A stretch of DNA of 64,000 nucleotides from JAGVGT01 sp963807225 (GTDB taxonomy: Bacteria > Desulfobacterota > Desulfobulbia > Desulfobulbales > JAGXFP01). The stretch's first letter is position 1, and each line of letters opens with the position of its first letter. Below are positions 1-9,442 of the stretch, one piece after another. The stretch spans positions 310,001 through 374,000 of the forward strand of contig CAWEAD010000005.1 of NCBI GenBank assembly GCA_963807225.1, given 5' to 3'. The notes below the pieces were generated by a model, which was not told the origin of the DNA, did no database searches, and worked only from the letters and a program-made list of their open reading frames with translations. The position numbers and the translations under genes were made by a program.

Positions 1-1005
1 ACCGACCACCGCCTGCTCGCGGCCTCGCAAATGCGAGACCAGGAAGGCCCAGAGGGTGCGAAAGGTGGTGACCTTGATGCCGCCGGCGCATGAACCCGGA
101 GCCCCGCCGACAAACATCAGGATGATCATCACCAGGATGGCGACGTTGGTCATCCGGTTGATTTCCAGGGTATTGAAGCCGGCGGTCCGACAGGTCACGG
201 ACTGGAAGAGCGCGGTCAGCAGGGCCTCGCCCTGGGGCAGATCTCTGCCGGTGCCGCTCATCTCGCCCAGGTAGATCATCACCCCGCCGACTACGATCAA
301 AAAAGCCGTGGTACGCAAGACCAGCCCGGAATACCAGCTCAAACGCCGCCCGTGGCTCCGGCGCCGGAGGGGGGATAGATATCGTCCCTGCAGTTCGGTG
401 ATTACGGAAAAACCTAAACCGCCCAGAATAATCAGACCCATGATCACCACATTTACCCCCCAATTACCGCGCCAGGCGGTGAGGCTGTCGGCCCGCAGCC
501 CGAAACCGGCGTTACAAAAGGCTGAGACTGCATGAAACAGGGCCGAAAAGCCGTGAAAACCTTGAGGATCCAAGGCTGCCAGCAGCAAGGCTCCGGTCAG
601 CTCGATCAGCAGGGTCCAGAAGAAGATGAGTTTGAGAAACCGCCCCAGGTGAAAATTGGGATCGTGCAGCAGCCCCTTTCCCACTGCGACCTGATCGGTA
701 ATGGAAATCCGATGCCGCCAGAGATAGGCTGCCAGGCTGGTGAAGGTCATGATGCCCAGGCCACCTAATTGGATTAAACCGAGAATCACCAACTGCCCTC
801 CCCGACTGAAGAAGGAGCCGGTGTCGACCACCACCAGGCCGGTGACACAGGTTGCCGAGGTGGCGGTGAAGAAGGCGTCGAGCCAGGAGATGGCTTGGCC
901 GCGCAGGGAAAAAGGGCTGTGCAACAGGAAGGCGCCCAGACAGATCACCCCGGCGAAAAAGATGACCGGAAAGGCAATGGGAGAAAGATTTTTTTGCAGT
1001 TTCAT
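1..1005 (-). CDS. trkH: TrkH/KtrB-type potassium uptake channel subunit (3' end outside window)
   Basis: Membrane-embedded potassium translocating subunit of a Trk/Ktr system. The visible 335 residues start at MKLQKN and contain hydrophobic helices separated by three selectivity-filter loops typical of the family: TSATCVTGL, then SAFCNAGFG, then GGAPGSCAGGIK. The reading frame stays open to base 1, so the C-terminal helices, including the fourth filter loop, are off the window. Members normally work with a cytoplasmic NAD-binding TrkA/KtrA ring protein, which may lie beyond the left edge. The tRNA-Arg gene lies 158 bases upstream. The superfamily is certain; TrkH versus KtrB is less so. Confidence 0.9.
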   Translation of the reverse strand, partial: MKLQKNLSPIAFPVIFFAGVICLGAFLLHSPFSLRGQAISWLDAFFTATSATCVTGLVVVDTGSFFSRGGQLVILGLIQLGGLGIMTFTSLAAYLWRHRISITDQVAVGKGLLHDPNFHLGRFLKLIFFWTLLIELTGALLLAALDPQGFHGFSALFHAVSAFCNAGFGLRADSLTAWRGNWGVNVVIMGLIILGGLGFSVITELQGRYLSPLRRRSHGRRLSWYSGLVLRTTAFLIVVGGVMIYLGEMSGTGRDLPQGEALLTALFQSVTCRTAGFNTLEINRMTNVAILVMIILMFVGGAPGSCAGGIKVTTFRTLWAFLVSHLRGREQAVVG

Positions 1006-1163
1006 AGCGCTGCCGCCATCGCCTGGGGGACACGCAGTCACGGGCGGAACAATAAACCATCGGATATAAATGCCAACCGGGAAATGCCGGCTGCCACCAG
1101 CCGGCAAAATCGGCCCGTAAAAAAGAAAGGACCGCCGGGTGGCGATCCGTTCTTGACAGTTCC

Positions 1164-1240
1164 TGGTGAGCGGAGCGGGATTCGAACCCACGACCTTTAG
1201 CTCCGGAGGCTAACGCTCTATCCATCTGAGCTACCCGCCC
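1164..1240 (-). tRNA. tRNA-Arg (anticodon CCG)
   Basis: Cloverleaf read on the minus strand: a 7-bp acceptor stem beginning GGGCGGG, D stem GCTC/GAGC, anticodon stem TTAGC/GCTAA around loop CTCCGGA giving anticodon CCG (codon CGG), and a T arm GTGGG-TTCGAAT-CCCGC. The CCA end is encoded (TGG at 1164-1166 on the plus strand). It lies between tilS and trkH on the same strand. Confidence 0.96.
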
Positions 1241-1304
1241 ACAATACCTGTGTTTCAAGCAGGGATTAATTAACATTAATTCAATATCAGGTAAAGCCCT
1301 TTTA

Positions 1305-2744
1305 TCACCTGGCCAGGCTAACTTTCAAGACCCGGCCTGAGTCTGCGGACAGGCGACAATGCTGATCGATACGGAGACCGAGCAGGGCGCAAATCCGCCC
1401 GGAACTTTCCAGGACCACCACCCGCTTCCGGGCGCTCCGGGAAAGCTTGCGATCGTTAAGAAAATCGGCCACCTTGCGCCTCCCCGGTCCGCCCAAGGGG
1501 TGAAACCGATCTCCAGGCCTGGCGCTCCGCGCCACCAGTGGCAGGGATAGTGTCGCCGCGTCAAGATAGTCAGCCCGCCCGGCGCGCAGTTCTTCCGGAG
1601 TCGGCGGGCGCTCAAGGCTTTCAACCATGATCGACACCCCCAACTGCGCCAGGGTCCATAGTCCCGGTCCGGGAATCGCTACTTCAAAAGGGTCGACCTC
1701 GTCAATACTCGCCAGTCGTCCCTTCCGGACAACTCGGCCGGCCGGATGGAAAAAACTAAGCAAACCGTGCTCCCTGATCACCCGCAAGCCGCCGGACAGA
1801 TGCAGTTCGCCGCTGGCCCGGTTGGCTAATCCCAGAAGATCCTCGATGGCTTGAAAGCTGACCGGAGTAGCCAATTCCACCAGGGCCAATTCCAGAACCC
1901 GGCGCTGCAGAGCCAGAGGTTCCCGGTGCAGGGCGGCCGTATCCAGCAGCAATCCGGATGGCCTGCCAATGCTGCCGACACCGTGCCGATCGACCCGCAC
2001 CAGTCCATAGGCCCGCCGGGCCAGATCGGCCAGTAGTTCTTCTTCGGCGTCGAGGATCGCGGCGGTGCGCCATAGGCTTTCACGCACCGCCGGGTTGCAG
2101 CGTTTTTCCAGCAGGGGCAGGATTTCCAACCGTACCCGGTTGCGCCGGAAGCGAAGGTCTGAATTAGAGCTGTCCTCGAGGAATTTGCCGCCACGATCCC
2201 GCAGGTAATCCCGCAGGCGCTCCTTGGTGAAGCCCAGGAAAGGCCGGATCACTCCGGCCGCGTTGACCCAGCTCATCCCGGACAGGCCGGCCCGGCCGCT
2301 ACCCCGGAGCAAGCGCAGGAGAATCTCCTCGGCCTGGTCGTCGGCCTGATGCGCCACGGCAACCACCGCGCCACCCAACTCCCCGGCCAACCGCTGCAGA
2401 AAATCGTAGCGCAGTTCCCGCCCGGCCGCCTCCAGCGATTGCCCGGTCTGCCGGACCTTTTCCAGTACCGGGATGGTCCCGAGCCGAAATGTCACTCCCA
2501 AAAGCTTAGCCTGCTCGGCGACCAGACTGGCCTCGGCTCGAACTTCATCAGGACGCAGACCGTGATCCACATAAACCGCGGTCAGTTTCAGGTCGAGTTG
2601 CCCACGCACGGCGGCCAGCACCAGGAGCAAGGCCATCGAATCGACCCCGCCCGAGACCCCGAGCACCACCCGGGCACCGGGAAGCAACAACCCACGCTGC
2701 CTGACGACATCCAGGGTCTCGTATTCCAAGGGATGTAAAATCAT
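1305..2744 (-). CDS. tilS: tRNA(Ile)-lysidine synthase
   Basis: Cytoplasmic enzyme that attaches lysine to C34 of the minor tRNA-Ile(CAU), using ATP, so that it reads AUA rather than AUG. The 479-residue protein carries the PP-loop ATP pyrophosphatase motif SGGVDS (residues 31-36), followed by the VDHGLRP and AHQADDQAE segments typical of TilS. A substrate-binding middle domain and a C-terminal TilS domain (RPGDRFHPLG region) follow, so the long two-domain form is present. The ATG start at 2744 is close to the PP-loop, as in the family. It is divergent from galU across about 120 bases. Confidence 0.95.
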   Translation of the reverse strand: MILHPLEYETLDVVRQRGLLLPGARVVLGVSGGVDSMALLLVLAAVRGQLDLKLTAVYVDHGLRPDEVRAEASLVAEQAKLLGVTFRLGTIPVLEKVRQTGQSLEAAGRELRYDFLQRLAGELGGAVVAVAHQADDQAEEILLRLLRGSGRAGLSGMSWVNAAGVIRPFLGFTKERLRDYLRDRGGKFLEDSSNSDLRFRRNRVRLEILPLLEKRCNPAVRESLWRTAAILDAEEELLADLARRAYGLVRVDRHGVGSIGRPSGLLLDTAALHREPLALQRRVLELALVELATPVSFQAIEDLLGLANRASGELHLSGGLRVIREHGLLSFFHPAGRVVRKGRLASIDEVDPFEVAIPGPGLWTLAQLGVSIMVESLERPPTPEELRAGRADYLDAATLSLPLVARSARPGDRFHPLGGPGRRKVADFLNDRKLSRSARKRVVVLESSGRICALLGLRIDQHCRLSADSGRVLKVSLAR

Positions 2745-2866
2745 GGACTACATGCCTATTTTTCTAATAAATCCGTGACTTGTATGGTCAATATCAGGCA
2801 TAATCAGGCCAGTTTGACCAGTCCTCAATATTACTGTCTTATAAACATGCCCAAAGAGAATATAAC

Positions 2867-3736
2867 ATGAATATCACCAAAGCGGTCATCCCGGTGGCCG
2901 GTCTCGGCACCCGCTTTCTTCCGGCCAGCAAGGCAATACCTAAAGAGATGCTGACCATCGTCGACCGGCCCACCATCCAGTACATCGTCGAGGAAGTTGT
3001 GGCCTCCGGGATCGAGGAAATCATTCTGGTCACCAGCGAGGGCAAGTCGGCCATTGAAAATCACTTCGACTACAACTTCGAACTGGAAACTATTCTCAAG
3101 AGCAAGGGCAAGGACATCCTCTGTGAAGAGGTCAGCCACATCTCCAACCTGATCGATATCGTTTCGGTACGCCAGAAAAAACCACTGGGTTTGGGCCACG
3201 CCATCTGGACCACCCGCAAGGTGGTGGGCAACAACCCCTTCGTAGTACTGCTGGGCGATGATCTGGTGCTCTCCGACACCCCCTGCACCCAGCAGATGAT
3301 CAGCCAGTTCAACAACTATCAGGAATCGATCATCGCTATCCAGCGGGTGCCGCAGGATCAGACTTATCAGTACGGTATCGTCGAGGGTGAAAAGGTCGGG
3401 GACCGGATGGTACGGGTCGAGCAACTGTTCGAGAAGCCCAAACCAGGCACCACCAGTTCCAATCTGGCCATTATCGGCCGCTACATCCTGCAACCCGAGA
3501 TCTTCAAGATCCTCGAAGGAACCGCGCCCGGCCATGGCGGCGAAATCCAGCTTACCGACGCCATGCTGGCCCTGTCCAAACAGAGACCGATGTACGCCTA
3601 CGAGTTCCAGGGTACCCGTTTCGACGCCGGCGACAAACTCGGCTATCTGAAGGCGATCATTGCCTTTGCCTTGCGCCACCCCACAATTGGCAAGGAGTTT
3701 CGTAAACATATCAAAGAGGTCTGCGTCGATATATAA
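2867..3736 (+). CDS. galU: UTP-glucose-1-phosphate uridylyltransferase
   Basis: Makes UDP-glucose from UTP and glucose-1-phosphate for surface polysaccharide, LPS core and glycogen or trehalose pathways. The 289-residue protein opens with the nucleotidyltransferase signature AVIPVAGLGTRFLPASK followed by PKEML. The GHAIW, LLGDD and FEKPKPG segments and the sugar-binding region GGEIQLTDA are also present. Length and start match the family. It is first on the plus strand after tilS; an 81-base gap separates it from the next gene, so co-transcription is possible but not shown. Confidence 0.96.
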   Translation: MNITKAVIPVAGLGTRFLPASKAIPKEMLTIVDRPTIQYIVEEVVASGIEEIILVTSEGKSAIENHFDYNFELETILKSKGKDILCEEVSHISNLIDIVSVRQKKPLGLGHAIWTTRKVVGNNPFVVLLGDDLVLSDTPCTQQMISQFNNYQESIIAIQRVPQDQTYQYGIVEGEKVGDRMVRVEQLFEKPKPGTTSSNLAIIGRYILQPEIFKILEGTAPGHGGEIQLTDAMLALSKQRPMYAYEFQGTRFDAGDKLGYLKAIIAFALRHPTIGKEFRKHIKEVCVDI

Positions 3737-3817
3737 GTAGTTCCGGTTTGTTTCACGGATCCCGGCTCCGCCCGACCACAATAACGCAAACTGCAAGGAT
3801 TTGAGCAGGGCTTCCAG

Positions 3818-4738
3818 ATGCAAGATCTTATCCTCTGGCTCCAATCGGTGGAAAAAATGGCTTCGTCCATTTACGGAGAAGCTGCGGTCCGCCTGGCCGA
3901 AGATCCGGAACTGGCAAATTTCCTTGAACAACTGGCGGAAGACGAGAAACTCCATTTCGATCTGCTGGGCCGTGCCCTGAAAAAATGCTCAGGTCTTGAC
4001 GCCTTCCCGGAATCGGCTTTCAGCATCGACCAGGATTCCAGACAAAGAGTGGAGAAGCCCCTGCTGGAGGCGCAGGCTTTAATCCGGACCGGCAACTGTG
4101 ACCGGAATGAACTGTTGGCGATCATTGCCCAAGCTGAATTATCGGAATGGAATCGCATCTTTCTCTATGTACTCAAAACCTGCAGCGAGTATTTCAAAGA
4201 GTTTCAGAAAATTTCGGCCCAGATTCAAGCCCACGAAATGAGGATCAAGGAGTTTCTGGCTTCCCTGCCAGACGGGGAAAACCACCTGACCAGGTTGCGG
4301 GAACTTCCGACAATCTGGCGGCGCCGGATCATGGTGGTTGAAGACAACAACGAACTGCGTGAAATATATTGCTATATCCTGGGCTTGGACGGAGAAGTCT
4401 ATCCAGCCGCCAACGGCCGTATCGCTCTGGATATGGTCTCAACCAAACATTTCGACGTGGTAATCTCCGATATCAACATGCCGGAGATGAACGGCTTGGA
4501 GTTTTTCCGTCAAGCCCTGGTTACCGACCCGGATCTTCATGGACGACTCATATTCATTACCGGTGGTATAAACGATGAAGCAGCAATTTTTGCCCATGAG
4601 CATAATATCCCGATCCTGCGGAAACCTTTCGACCTCACTGAACTGCGTGAGACCGTGCAAAAGGCGACCCGGCCAAACAAATCCAACCGGACCGGCAACC
4701 GCCAGCTGTCACCTGGTCCAGATCGAGACTCGGCTTAA
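3818..4738 (+). CDS. Ferritin-like (rubrerythrin-type) domain fused to a response-regulator receiver domain
   Basis: 306 residues in two modules. Residues 1-150 look like a helical ferritin-like/rubrerythrin bundle: helix 1 with E12 and E21, an ExxH motif at E43-H46, a third helix with E106/E109, and H138/E139 near the fourth helix. These are candidate di-iron ligands, although the second ExxH is not obvious. Residues 168-290 form a CheY-like receiver: acidic pair E174/D175, phospho-acceptor D217 in SDINMPEMNG, T247 and K268 in RKPFD. There is no DNA-binding or enzymatic output domain. An iron- or redox-responsive signalling role is inference. It sits 21 bases upstream of priA; no histidine kinase is nearby. 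Confidence 0.8.
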   Translation: MQDLILWLQSVEKMASSIYGEAAVRLAEDPELANFLEQLAEDEKLHFDLLGRALKKCSGLDAFPESAFSIDQDSRQRVEKPLLEAQALIRTGNCDRNELLAIIAQAELSEWNRIFLYVLKTCSEYFKEFQKISAQIQAHEMRIKEFLASLPDGENHLTRLRELPTIWRRRIMVVEDNNELREIYCYILGLDGEVYPAANGRIALDMVSTKHFDVVISDINMPEMNGLEFFRQALVTDPDLHGRLIFITGGINDEAAIFAHEHNIPILRKPFDLTELRETVQKATRPNKSNRTGNRQLSPGPDRDSA

Positions 4739-4759
4739 CGGCGACACTTCCGGAACTCC

Positions 4760-7207
4760 ATGAGCAAGGCGCCAATCTTTTTGGAGGTAGCGGTCGCCGC
4801 CCCCATTCACCAGACTCTGACCTACCTTCCCCCAACCGAGGATGAGATGCCTGCTGCAGGCTGCCGCGTACTGGTGCCTCTCGGCGGCCGGCAGGTCACA
4901 GGTTACGTACTTGGCACCGCCGCTCCACCCGATCCGGGACTGAAAATCAAGCCCTGTATCGAAATTATCGACCGCCAGTCGCTTTTCCCACCGGAAATGC
5001 TCGGTTTTTTCCGCTGGATCGCCGAGTACTATCAACATCCCCTGGGTGAGGTCATCAAAACCGCCCTGCCGGCCGGCACCACAACCAGCAGCAGCCGGAG
5101 AGTTATCATCACCGCTGCCGGTGCCACCGAACTGGCTGGTCAAACCGGGGCGGCCAAAACCCATCCCTGGCTGCCGGAACTGCTGAGCCGGGGGGAACTT
5201 TCTCCAGGCCCCACCCGCAAAATCTGGCGTCAGGCCTCGCAACGCCGGATCTTGCAGAAATGGCAGGCGGCGGGCTGGCTGAAGTTGATTGAAGAACTCT
5301 CCGAAGGCGCGACCAAGTCCCGCCAGGTTACCTGCGCCACCTTGACCACAGACGGCCTGGCGGCATCACCATCCGACCTGAAAAAATCGGAACTTAAAAC
5401 CCTGGAAATTCTGAAATCCTTGTCCCAACAGCAGCCGCTGCCGATCCCACGGCCTCTGCTGGCCCGCGCTTATTCCGGCGCCCGTAAGGCCCTGCAAGCC
5501 CTGAGCAACCAAGGTCTGGTGGAACTGAGCGAACTACCGCTCTACCGGGACCCCTTCGGCGAGCCGCCCCTCTTTTTTCCGGCCCCCGCCTGCCTGACCA
5601 ACGAGCAGGTGAGCGCCCTGGATGAAATCAACCTGGCCCTGGCCGGCGAAAAGTTCGCCGCCATTCTGCTGCACGGGATCACCGGATGCGGTAAGACCGA
5701 GGTCTATCTGCAGGCTACCGCCCGCACTCTGGCCCTGGGCCGGACCGTACTGGTGCTGGTGCCGGAGATCGCCCTCACCACCCAGTTGGAGGGGCATTTC
5801 TTTTCCCGCTTCGGCCGCGACATCGCCCTCCTGCATAGCGGTCTCAGCCCCGGTGAACGCTATGACCAGTGGCAGCGGATTATCCGGGGCGAGGCACGAA
5901 TAGTCATCGGCGCCCGCTCGGCCATTTTCGCCCCCCTGGCCCAGCCCGGTCTGATCATTGTCGACGAGGAGCACGACTCCTCCTACAAGCAGGAGGACGG
6001 TCTGCGCTACCAGGCCCGCGACTTGGCGGTGCTGCGGGCCAGCCTGACCGGCGGGGTGGTCCTGCTCGGCTCGGCCACCCCGTCGCTGGCCAGCTACCAG
6101 CATGCTTTGAGCGGCAAATACCGGCTGCTGAACATGACTCGACGAGTGGCCGCCCAGGAACTGCCGGACGTGGAAGTGATCAATCTCCAGCAGATCAAAA
6201 CGGTTTCCGGAAGACCGCCTCTTTTTTCTCCGGAGTTGACGGTCGCTCTCAAGCAAAACCTGGCCGCCGGCGACCAGAGCCTGATCTTCCTGAACCGGCG
6301 CGGCTACGCCAGCCTCCTGCTCTGTCGGGCCTGCGGCCAGCCGGTGCGTTGCCCCAGCTGCGCCATCAGCCTGACCCTGCATCAGGCTCGGCGGGAACTA
6401 CTTTGCCACTATTGCGGCTTCACGGTGACCAGCCGGACCATCTGCGAAAACTGCCGCTCGCCCGAGTTGATTCCCATCGGCTTCGGCACCGAAAGGCTGG
6501 AGAGCGAGCTGCGCACCATGTTGCCCACCGCCCGCCTCGCCAGACTTGACCGGGACACCAGTCTGAAACGCCAGGATTTCCTGGCCACCCTGCGTGCGGT
6601 GCACAACCGGCAGGTAGATATCCTGGTCGGCACCCAGATGATCACCAAGGGCCATCATTTCCCGCATGTCACCTTGGTCGGGGTGGTCTGGGCCGACGCC
6701 AGCCTGAACCTGCCCGACTTTCGCGCCGGCGAACGCACCTTTCAGATTCTCTCCCAGGTCACCGGACGGGCCGGCCGGGGTGAAAAACCGGGGCGGGTCA
6801 TCATTCAGGCCCTGAACCCGGACCACTACGCCATCGTTGCCGCCCGTAACCACGATTACCAGGGATTTTTCAACGAGGAACTGCGGCTGAGGCAAGGGTT
6901 GAAATTCCCGCCCTTCAGCCAGTTGGTCAATCTTCGTTTCGACGGAGTCGAAGAACATCTGGTCCGCCGGGTGGCCGAACAGTATGGCGAGCAGGCTCGA
7001 CGCTTGTGCCGCCTCGAACCGACCATCTCGGTCCTGGGTCCGGCCCCGGCCCCGCTGTCCCGGCTTCAGGGGCGCTATCGCTGGCAGTTGCTACTGAAAG
7101 GCGCGGACCGTCGCCGGCTACATGTTCTCTGCCGCCAACTGACGCAGGCCCGGGAGACGGGACCGGTCAAAATGACGGTGGACGTTGATCCGGAAAATAT
7201 GCTATAA
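4760..7207 (+). CDS. priA: Primosomal protein N' (PriA), 3'-5' replication-restart helicase
   Basis: Reloads the replisome at stalled forks. The 815-residue protein has an N-terminal DNA-binding region, a Walker A motif GITGCGKTEVY beginning near residue 306, and the DEEHD box at 402-406. An eight-cysteine zinc-binding insertion follows at about 522-562 (CRACG, CPSC, CHYCG, CENC). The C-terminal helicase core carries VTGRAGRG. It is longer than the Escherichia coli protein (about 730 residues), mostly through its N-terminal half. def starts 27 bases downstream, and the priA-def-fmt order is common in proteobacteria. Confidence 0.96.
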   Translation: MSKAPIFLEVAVAAPIHQTLTYLPPTEDEMPAAGCRVLVPLGGRQVTGYVLGTAAPPDPGLKIKPCIEIIDRQSLFPPEMLGFFRWIAEYYQHPLGEVIKTALPAGTTTSSSRRVIITAAGATELAGQTGAAKTHPWLPELLSRGELSPGPTRKIWRQASQRRILQKWQAAGWLKLIEELSEGATKSRQVTCATLTTDGLAASPSDLKKSELKTLEILKSLSQQQPLPIPRPLLARAYSGARKALQALSNQGLVELSELPLYRDPFGEPPLFFPAPACLTNEQVSALDEINLALAGEKFAAILLHGITGCGKTEVYLQATARTLALGRTVLVLVPEIALTTQLEGHFFSRFGRDIALLHSGLSPGERYDQWQRIIRGEARIVIGARSAIFAPLAQPGLIIVDEEHDSSYKQEDGLRYQARDLAVLRASLTGGVVLLGSATPSLASYQHALSGKYRLLNMTRRVAAQELPDVEVINLQQIKTVSGRPPLFSPELTVALKQNLAAGDQSLIFLNRRGYASLLLCRACGQPVRCPSCAISLTLHQARRELLCHYCGFTVTSRTICENCRSPELIPIGFGTERLESELRTMLPTARLARLDRDTSLKRQDFLATLRAVHNRQVDILVGTQMITKGHHFPHVTLVGVVWADASLNLPDFRAGERTFQILSQVTGRAGRGEKPGRVIIQALNPDHYAIVAARNHDYQGFFNEELRLRQGLKFPPFSQLVNLRFDGVEEHLVRRVAEQYGEQARRLCRLEPTISVLGPAPAPLSRLQGRYRWQLLLKGADRRRLHVLCRQLTQARETGPVKMTVDVDPENML

Positions 7208-7234
7208 GAATTTCTCCTTCAACAACCGATTGAA

Positions 7235-7768
7235 ATGGCGCTTTTAACAATCTTAAAATACCCTCATCCCATTCTCCGGGAAAAATCCGTCCCGGTCACC
7301 GAGTTCGACCAGGAACTGGCGCAACTGGCCGCCGACATGGCCGATACCATGTATGCCGCCCCGGGTGTCGGCCTGGCCGCCAACCAGATCGGCGTGGCCC
7401 AACAGCTGCTGGTCTACGACCCGGAACCGGACCAGGAAAAGCGACTCTACCGGGTTCTGATCAATCCCCGCATTGTCCGGGCCGAAGGCGAAGATCTGGG
7501 CGACGAAGGCTGCCTGAGCGTCCGGGAACTCTGCTCCGAGGTCAAGCGGGCCTGGAAGGTGGTGGTCGAGGCCCAGGACCTGGAAGGCAACCCGGTGACC
7601 ATCGAGGTTGATGATTTCCCCGCCCGGGTGCTACAGCACGAAATCGATCATCTCAACGGCATCCTGTTCATCGACCGGATCGGCCCCCTGAAAAGGGCTC
7701 TTTACAAGAAGAAGCTGAAAAAACTGATACAGGCCGAGCAAGAGGAGAAAGAGGACAAAAATGAATAA
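7235..7768 (+). CDS. def: Peptide deformylase
   Basis: Removes the N-formyl group from nascent proteins. The 177-residue enzyme shows all three family motifs: motif 1 GVGLAANQIG (residues 44-53), motif 2 EGCLS with metal ligand C93, and motif 3 HEIDH (135-139) with two histidine ligands and the catalytic glutamate. The lysine-rich tail is non-conserved. Its stop overlaps the start of fmt by 8 bases, coupling removal and addition of the formyl group in one operon. Confidence 0.97.
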   Translation: MALLTILKYPHPILREKSVPVTEFDQELAQLAADMADTMYAAPGVGLAANQIGVAQQLLVYDPEPDQEKRLYRVLINPRIVRAEGEDLGDEGCLSVRELCSEVKRAWKVVVEAQDLEGNPVTIEVDDFPARVLQHEIDHLNGILFIDRIGPLKRALYKKKLKKLIQAEQEEKEDKNE

Positions 7769-8708
7769 GAAACCTTACCGGATCATCTTCATGGGCACTC
7801 CGGAGTTCGCCGTCCCTTCACTGCGTGCCCTGCTGAACTCGCCGGACCAGGTGGTGGCGGTGGTTACCCAGCCGGACCGTCCCCGGGGCCGAGGTCGAAA
7901 ACTGACCCCACCGCCGATCAAGACCATCGCTCTGGAAGCAGGAATCCCGGTTCTGCAACCCCCTTCAGTTCGCACCGAGGCTTTCTTGAAGGAGTTGCGG
8001 AGTTATGATCCGGACCTGATTGCCGTAACCGCCTTCGGACGCATCCTGCCGAGAGCACTTCTCCATCTTCCCCCGCTGGGTGTCATCAATGTCCATGGTT
8101 CCCGACTCCCCCGTTACCGGGGAGCGGCGCCGATCCAGTGGGCCATCCTGAACGGCGACGATTCCACCGGCGTGACGATCATGCAGATGGACGAAGGGCT
8201 TGACACCGGCGATATCCTGCTGACCCGAGAACTGCCGATCACTCCCGAAGACACCGCCGCCAGCCTGGCCGTCAGGATGGCGGAGTTGGGCGGGAAAGCA
8301 CTCAGCGAGGCTTTGGCCCTCCTGCACCGGGGTAAACTTGGACCAATCCCCCAGAATGAAGAGCAAGCCACAGCCGCACCCCCGCTGACCAAGGAACAAG
8401 GACTGATCGACTGGAACCTGCCGGCCGAGGTTATCGGTTGTCAGGTCCGGGGCCTCGATCCCTGGCCCACCGCCTATACCTACCTGGATGGCAAGAGACT
8501 GAGGCTTTTCGGACCGAGTATCATAGCCGGCGAAAGCACCGAGCCCCCGGGCGCTATAATCAGCTGCGATCGTCACGGCCTGTTGATCGCCACCGGCCAG
8601 GACCAACTGCTGATCCGCGAAGTCCAACTGGAAGGAGCCAAGCGCGTGACCGCCGACGCCTTCCTGCGCGGCCATAAACTACCGCCCGGAACCGTGCTGG
8701 GTTCATGA
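7761..8708 (+). CDS. fmt: Methionyl-tRNA formyltransferase
   Basis: Transfers a formyl group from 10-formyl-tetrahydrofolate to initiator Met-tRNA. The 315-residue protein starts with the Rossmann segment IIFMGTPEFAVPSL. It has the catalytic stretch INVHGSRLPRYRGAAP (Asn and His) and the DTGDIL aspartate region, then a C-terminal tRNA-binding domain. The start lies inside the end of def. Its stop shares ATGA with the next gene, which is typical translational coupling. Confidence 0.97.
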   Translation: MNKKPYRIIFMGTPEFAVPSLRALLNSPDQVVAVVTQPDRPRGRGRKLTPPPIKTIALEAGIPVLQPPSVRTEAFLKELRSYDPDLIAVTAFGRILPRALLHLPPLGVINVHGSRLPRYRGAAPIQWAILNGDDSTGVTIMQMDEGLDTGDILLTRELPITPEDTAASLAVRMAELGGKALSEALALLHRGKLGPIPQNEEQATAAPPLTKEQGLIDWNLPAEVIGCQVRGLDPWPTAYTYLDGKRLRLFGPSIIAGESTEPPGAIISCDRHGLLIATGQDQLLIREVQLEGAKRVTADAFLRGHKLPPGTVLGS

Positions 8709-9442
8709 CTCCCGGACTGACCCGCCCCAGGGCGGCGCTGCTTATCCTGCTGACAGCCGGAATCGGGTTGGCCCTGTACCTGATTCCGGACAATTTTTTG
8801 CGCCAAACCCTGGTTCAGCTCCAGGATTTCCGCAACGAGAGCGAAACTTTGCGGTCTCGGATCCTGGCGTTCGGCCCTTTGGCTCCGCTCCTGTTCATTC
8901 TGCTCCAAGTCTTGCAAGTTCTGGTGGCGCCGATACCCGGCGAAGCCAGCGGTTTCTTGGGCGGCTATGTCTTCGGAGCCCTGCCCGGTTTTCTTTATTC
9001 CACTCTGGGACTGACTCTGGGCTCCGGGCTGGCTTTCGGAGGTGGTCGTTTGCTCGGCGCCTTTTTCACCGAACACTTTCGACATACCGGTGTCTACCGG
9101 AGTTTCAACCACCTGGTCAGCCGGGGCGATTTCCTGATCCCCTTTGTCCTCTTTCTGTTGCCGGGCTTTCCAAAGGATTCACTTTCCTATCTCCTGGGGA
9201 TGAGCAGTATGCCCTGGCCGATCTTTCTCTTCATCGCCGCAGTGGGCCGTCTGCCCGGCACCCTCATGCTTTCCTTGCAAGGAGCGGAGACTTTCGCAGG
9301 CAACTACCTGCGCCTTGGCCTCCTGACCCTGTTTTCGGCCCTGGTTATTATCCCTTGCCTATTGGGCCGACATCGGATCCTGACCTGGCTCAACCGCCGA
9401 CGAGACCAGGACGCACGGGATCGGGAGGGAGGCAATGACTGA
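8705..9442 (+). CDS. TVP38/TMEM64 (VTT/DedA-like) family membrane protein
   Basis: 245-residue polytopic inner-membrane protein. Hydrophobic stretches occur near residues 9-25, 55-75 and 85-115, with more toward the C terminus. The VTT-domain core includes a PGEASGFLGGYVFG segment and a later LPGFPKDSLSYLLG segment, resembling the conserved G-F/P-x-x-x motifs of the family. Roles proposed for relatives include lipid or undecaprenyl-phosphate transport; none can be assigned here. The start overlaps fmt (ATGA) and the stop overlaps larC. Confidence 0.8.
   Translation: MTPGLTRPRAALLILLTAGIGLALYLIPDNFLRQTLVQLQDFRNESETLRSRILAFGPLAPLLFILLQVLQVLVAPIPGEASGFLGGYVFGALPGFLYSTLGLTLGSGLAFGGGRLLGAFFTEHFRHTGVYRSFNHLVSRGDFLIPFVLFLLPGFPKDSLSYLLGMSSMPWPIFLFIAAVGRLPGTLMLSLQGAETFAGNYLRLGLLTLFSALVIIPCLLGRHRILTWLNRRRDQDARDREGGND

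Noticed and set aside
512..1276. Minus-strand 254-codon open frame
   Set aside because: It runs through the tRNA-Arg gene and overlaps trkH in another frame; no family features.
2814..2845. Promoter TTGACC...TATAAA before galU
   Set aside because: The spacer is about 20 bases, too long to call with confidence.
2831..3955. Minus-strand 374-codon frame opposite galU
   Set aside because: Antisense shadow of galU and the next gene; composition mirrors the real codons.
5534..6382. Minus-strand 282-codon frame opposite priA
   Set aside because: Gln/Ala/Gly-rich shadow of a GC-rich gene with no motif.
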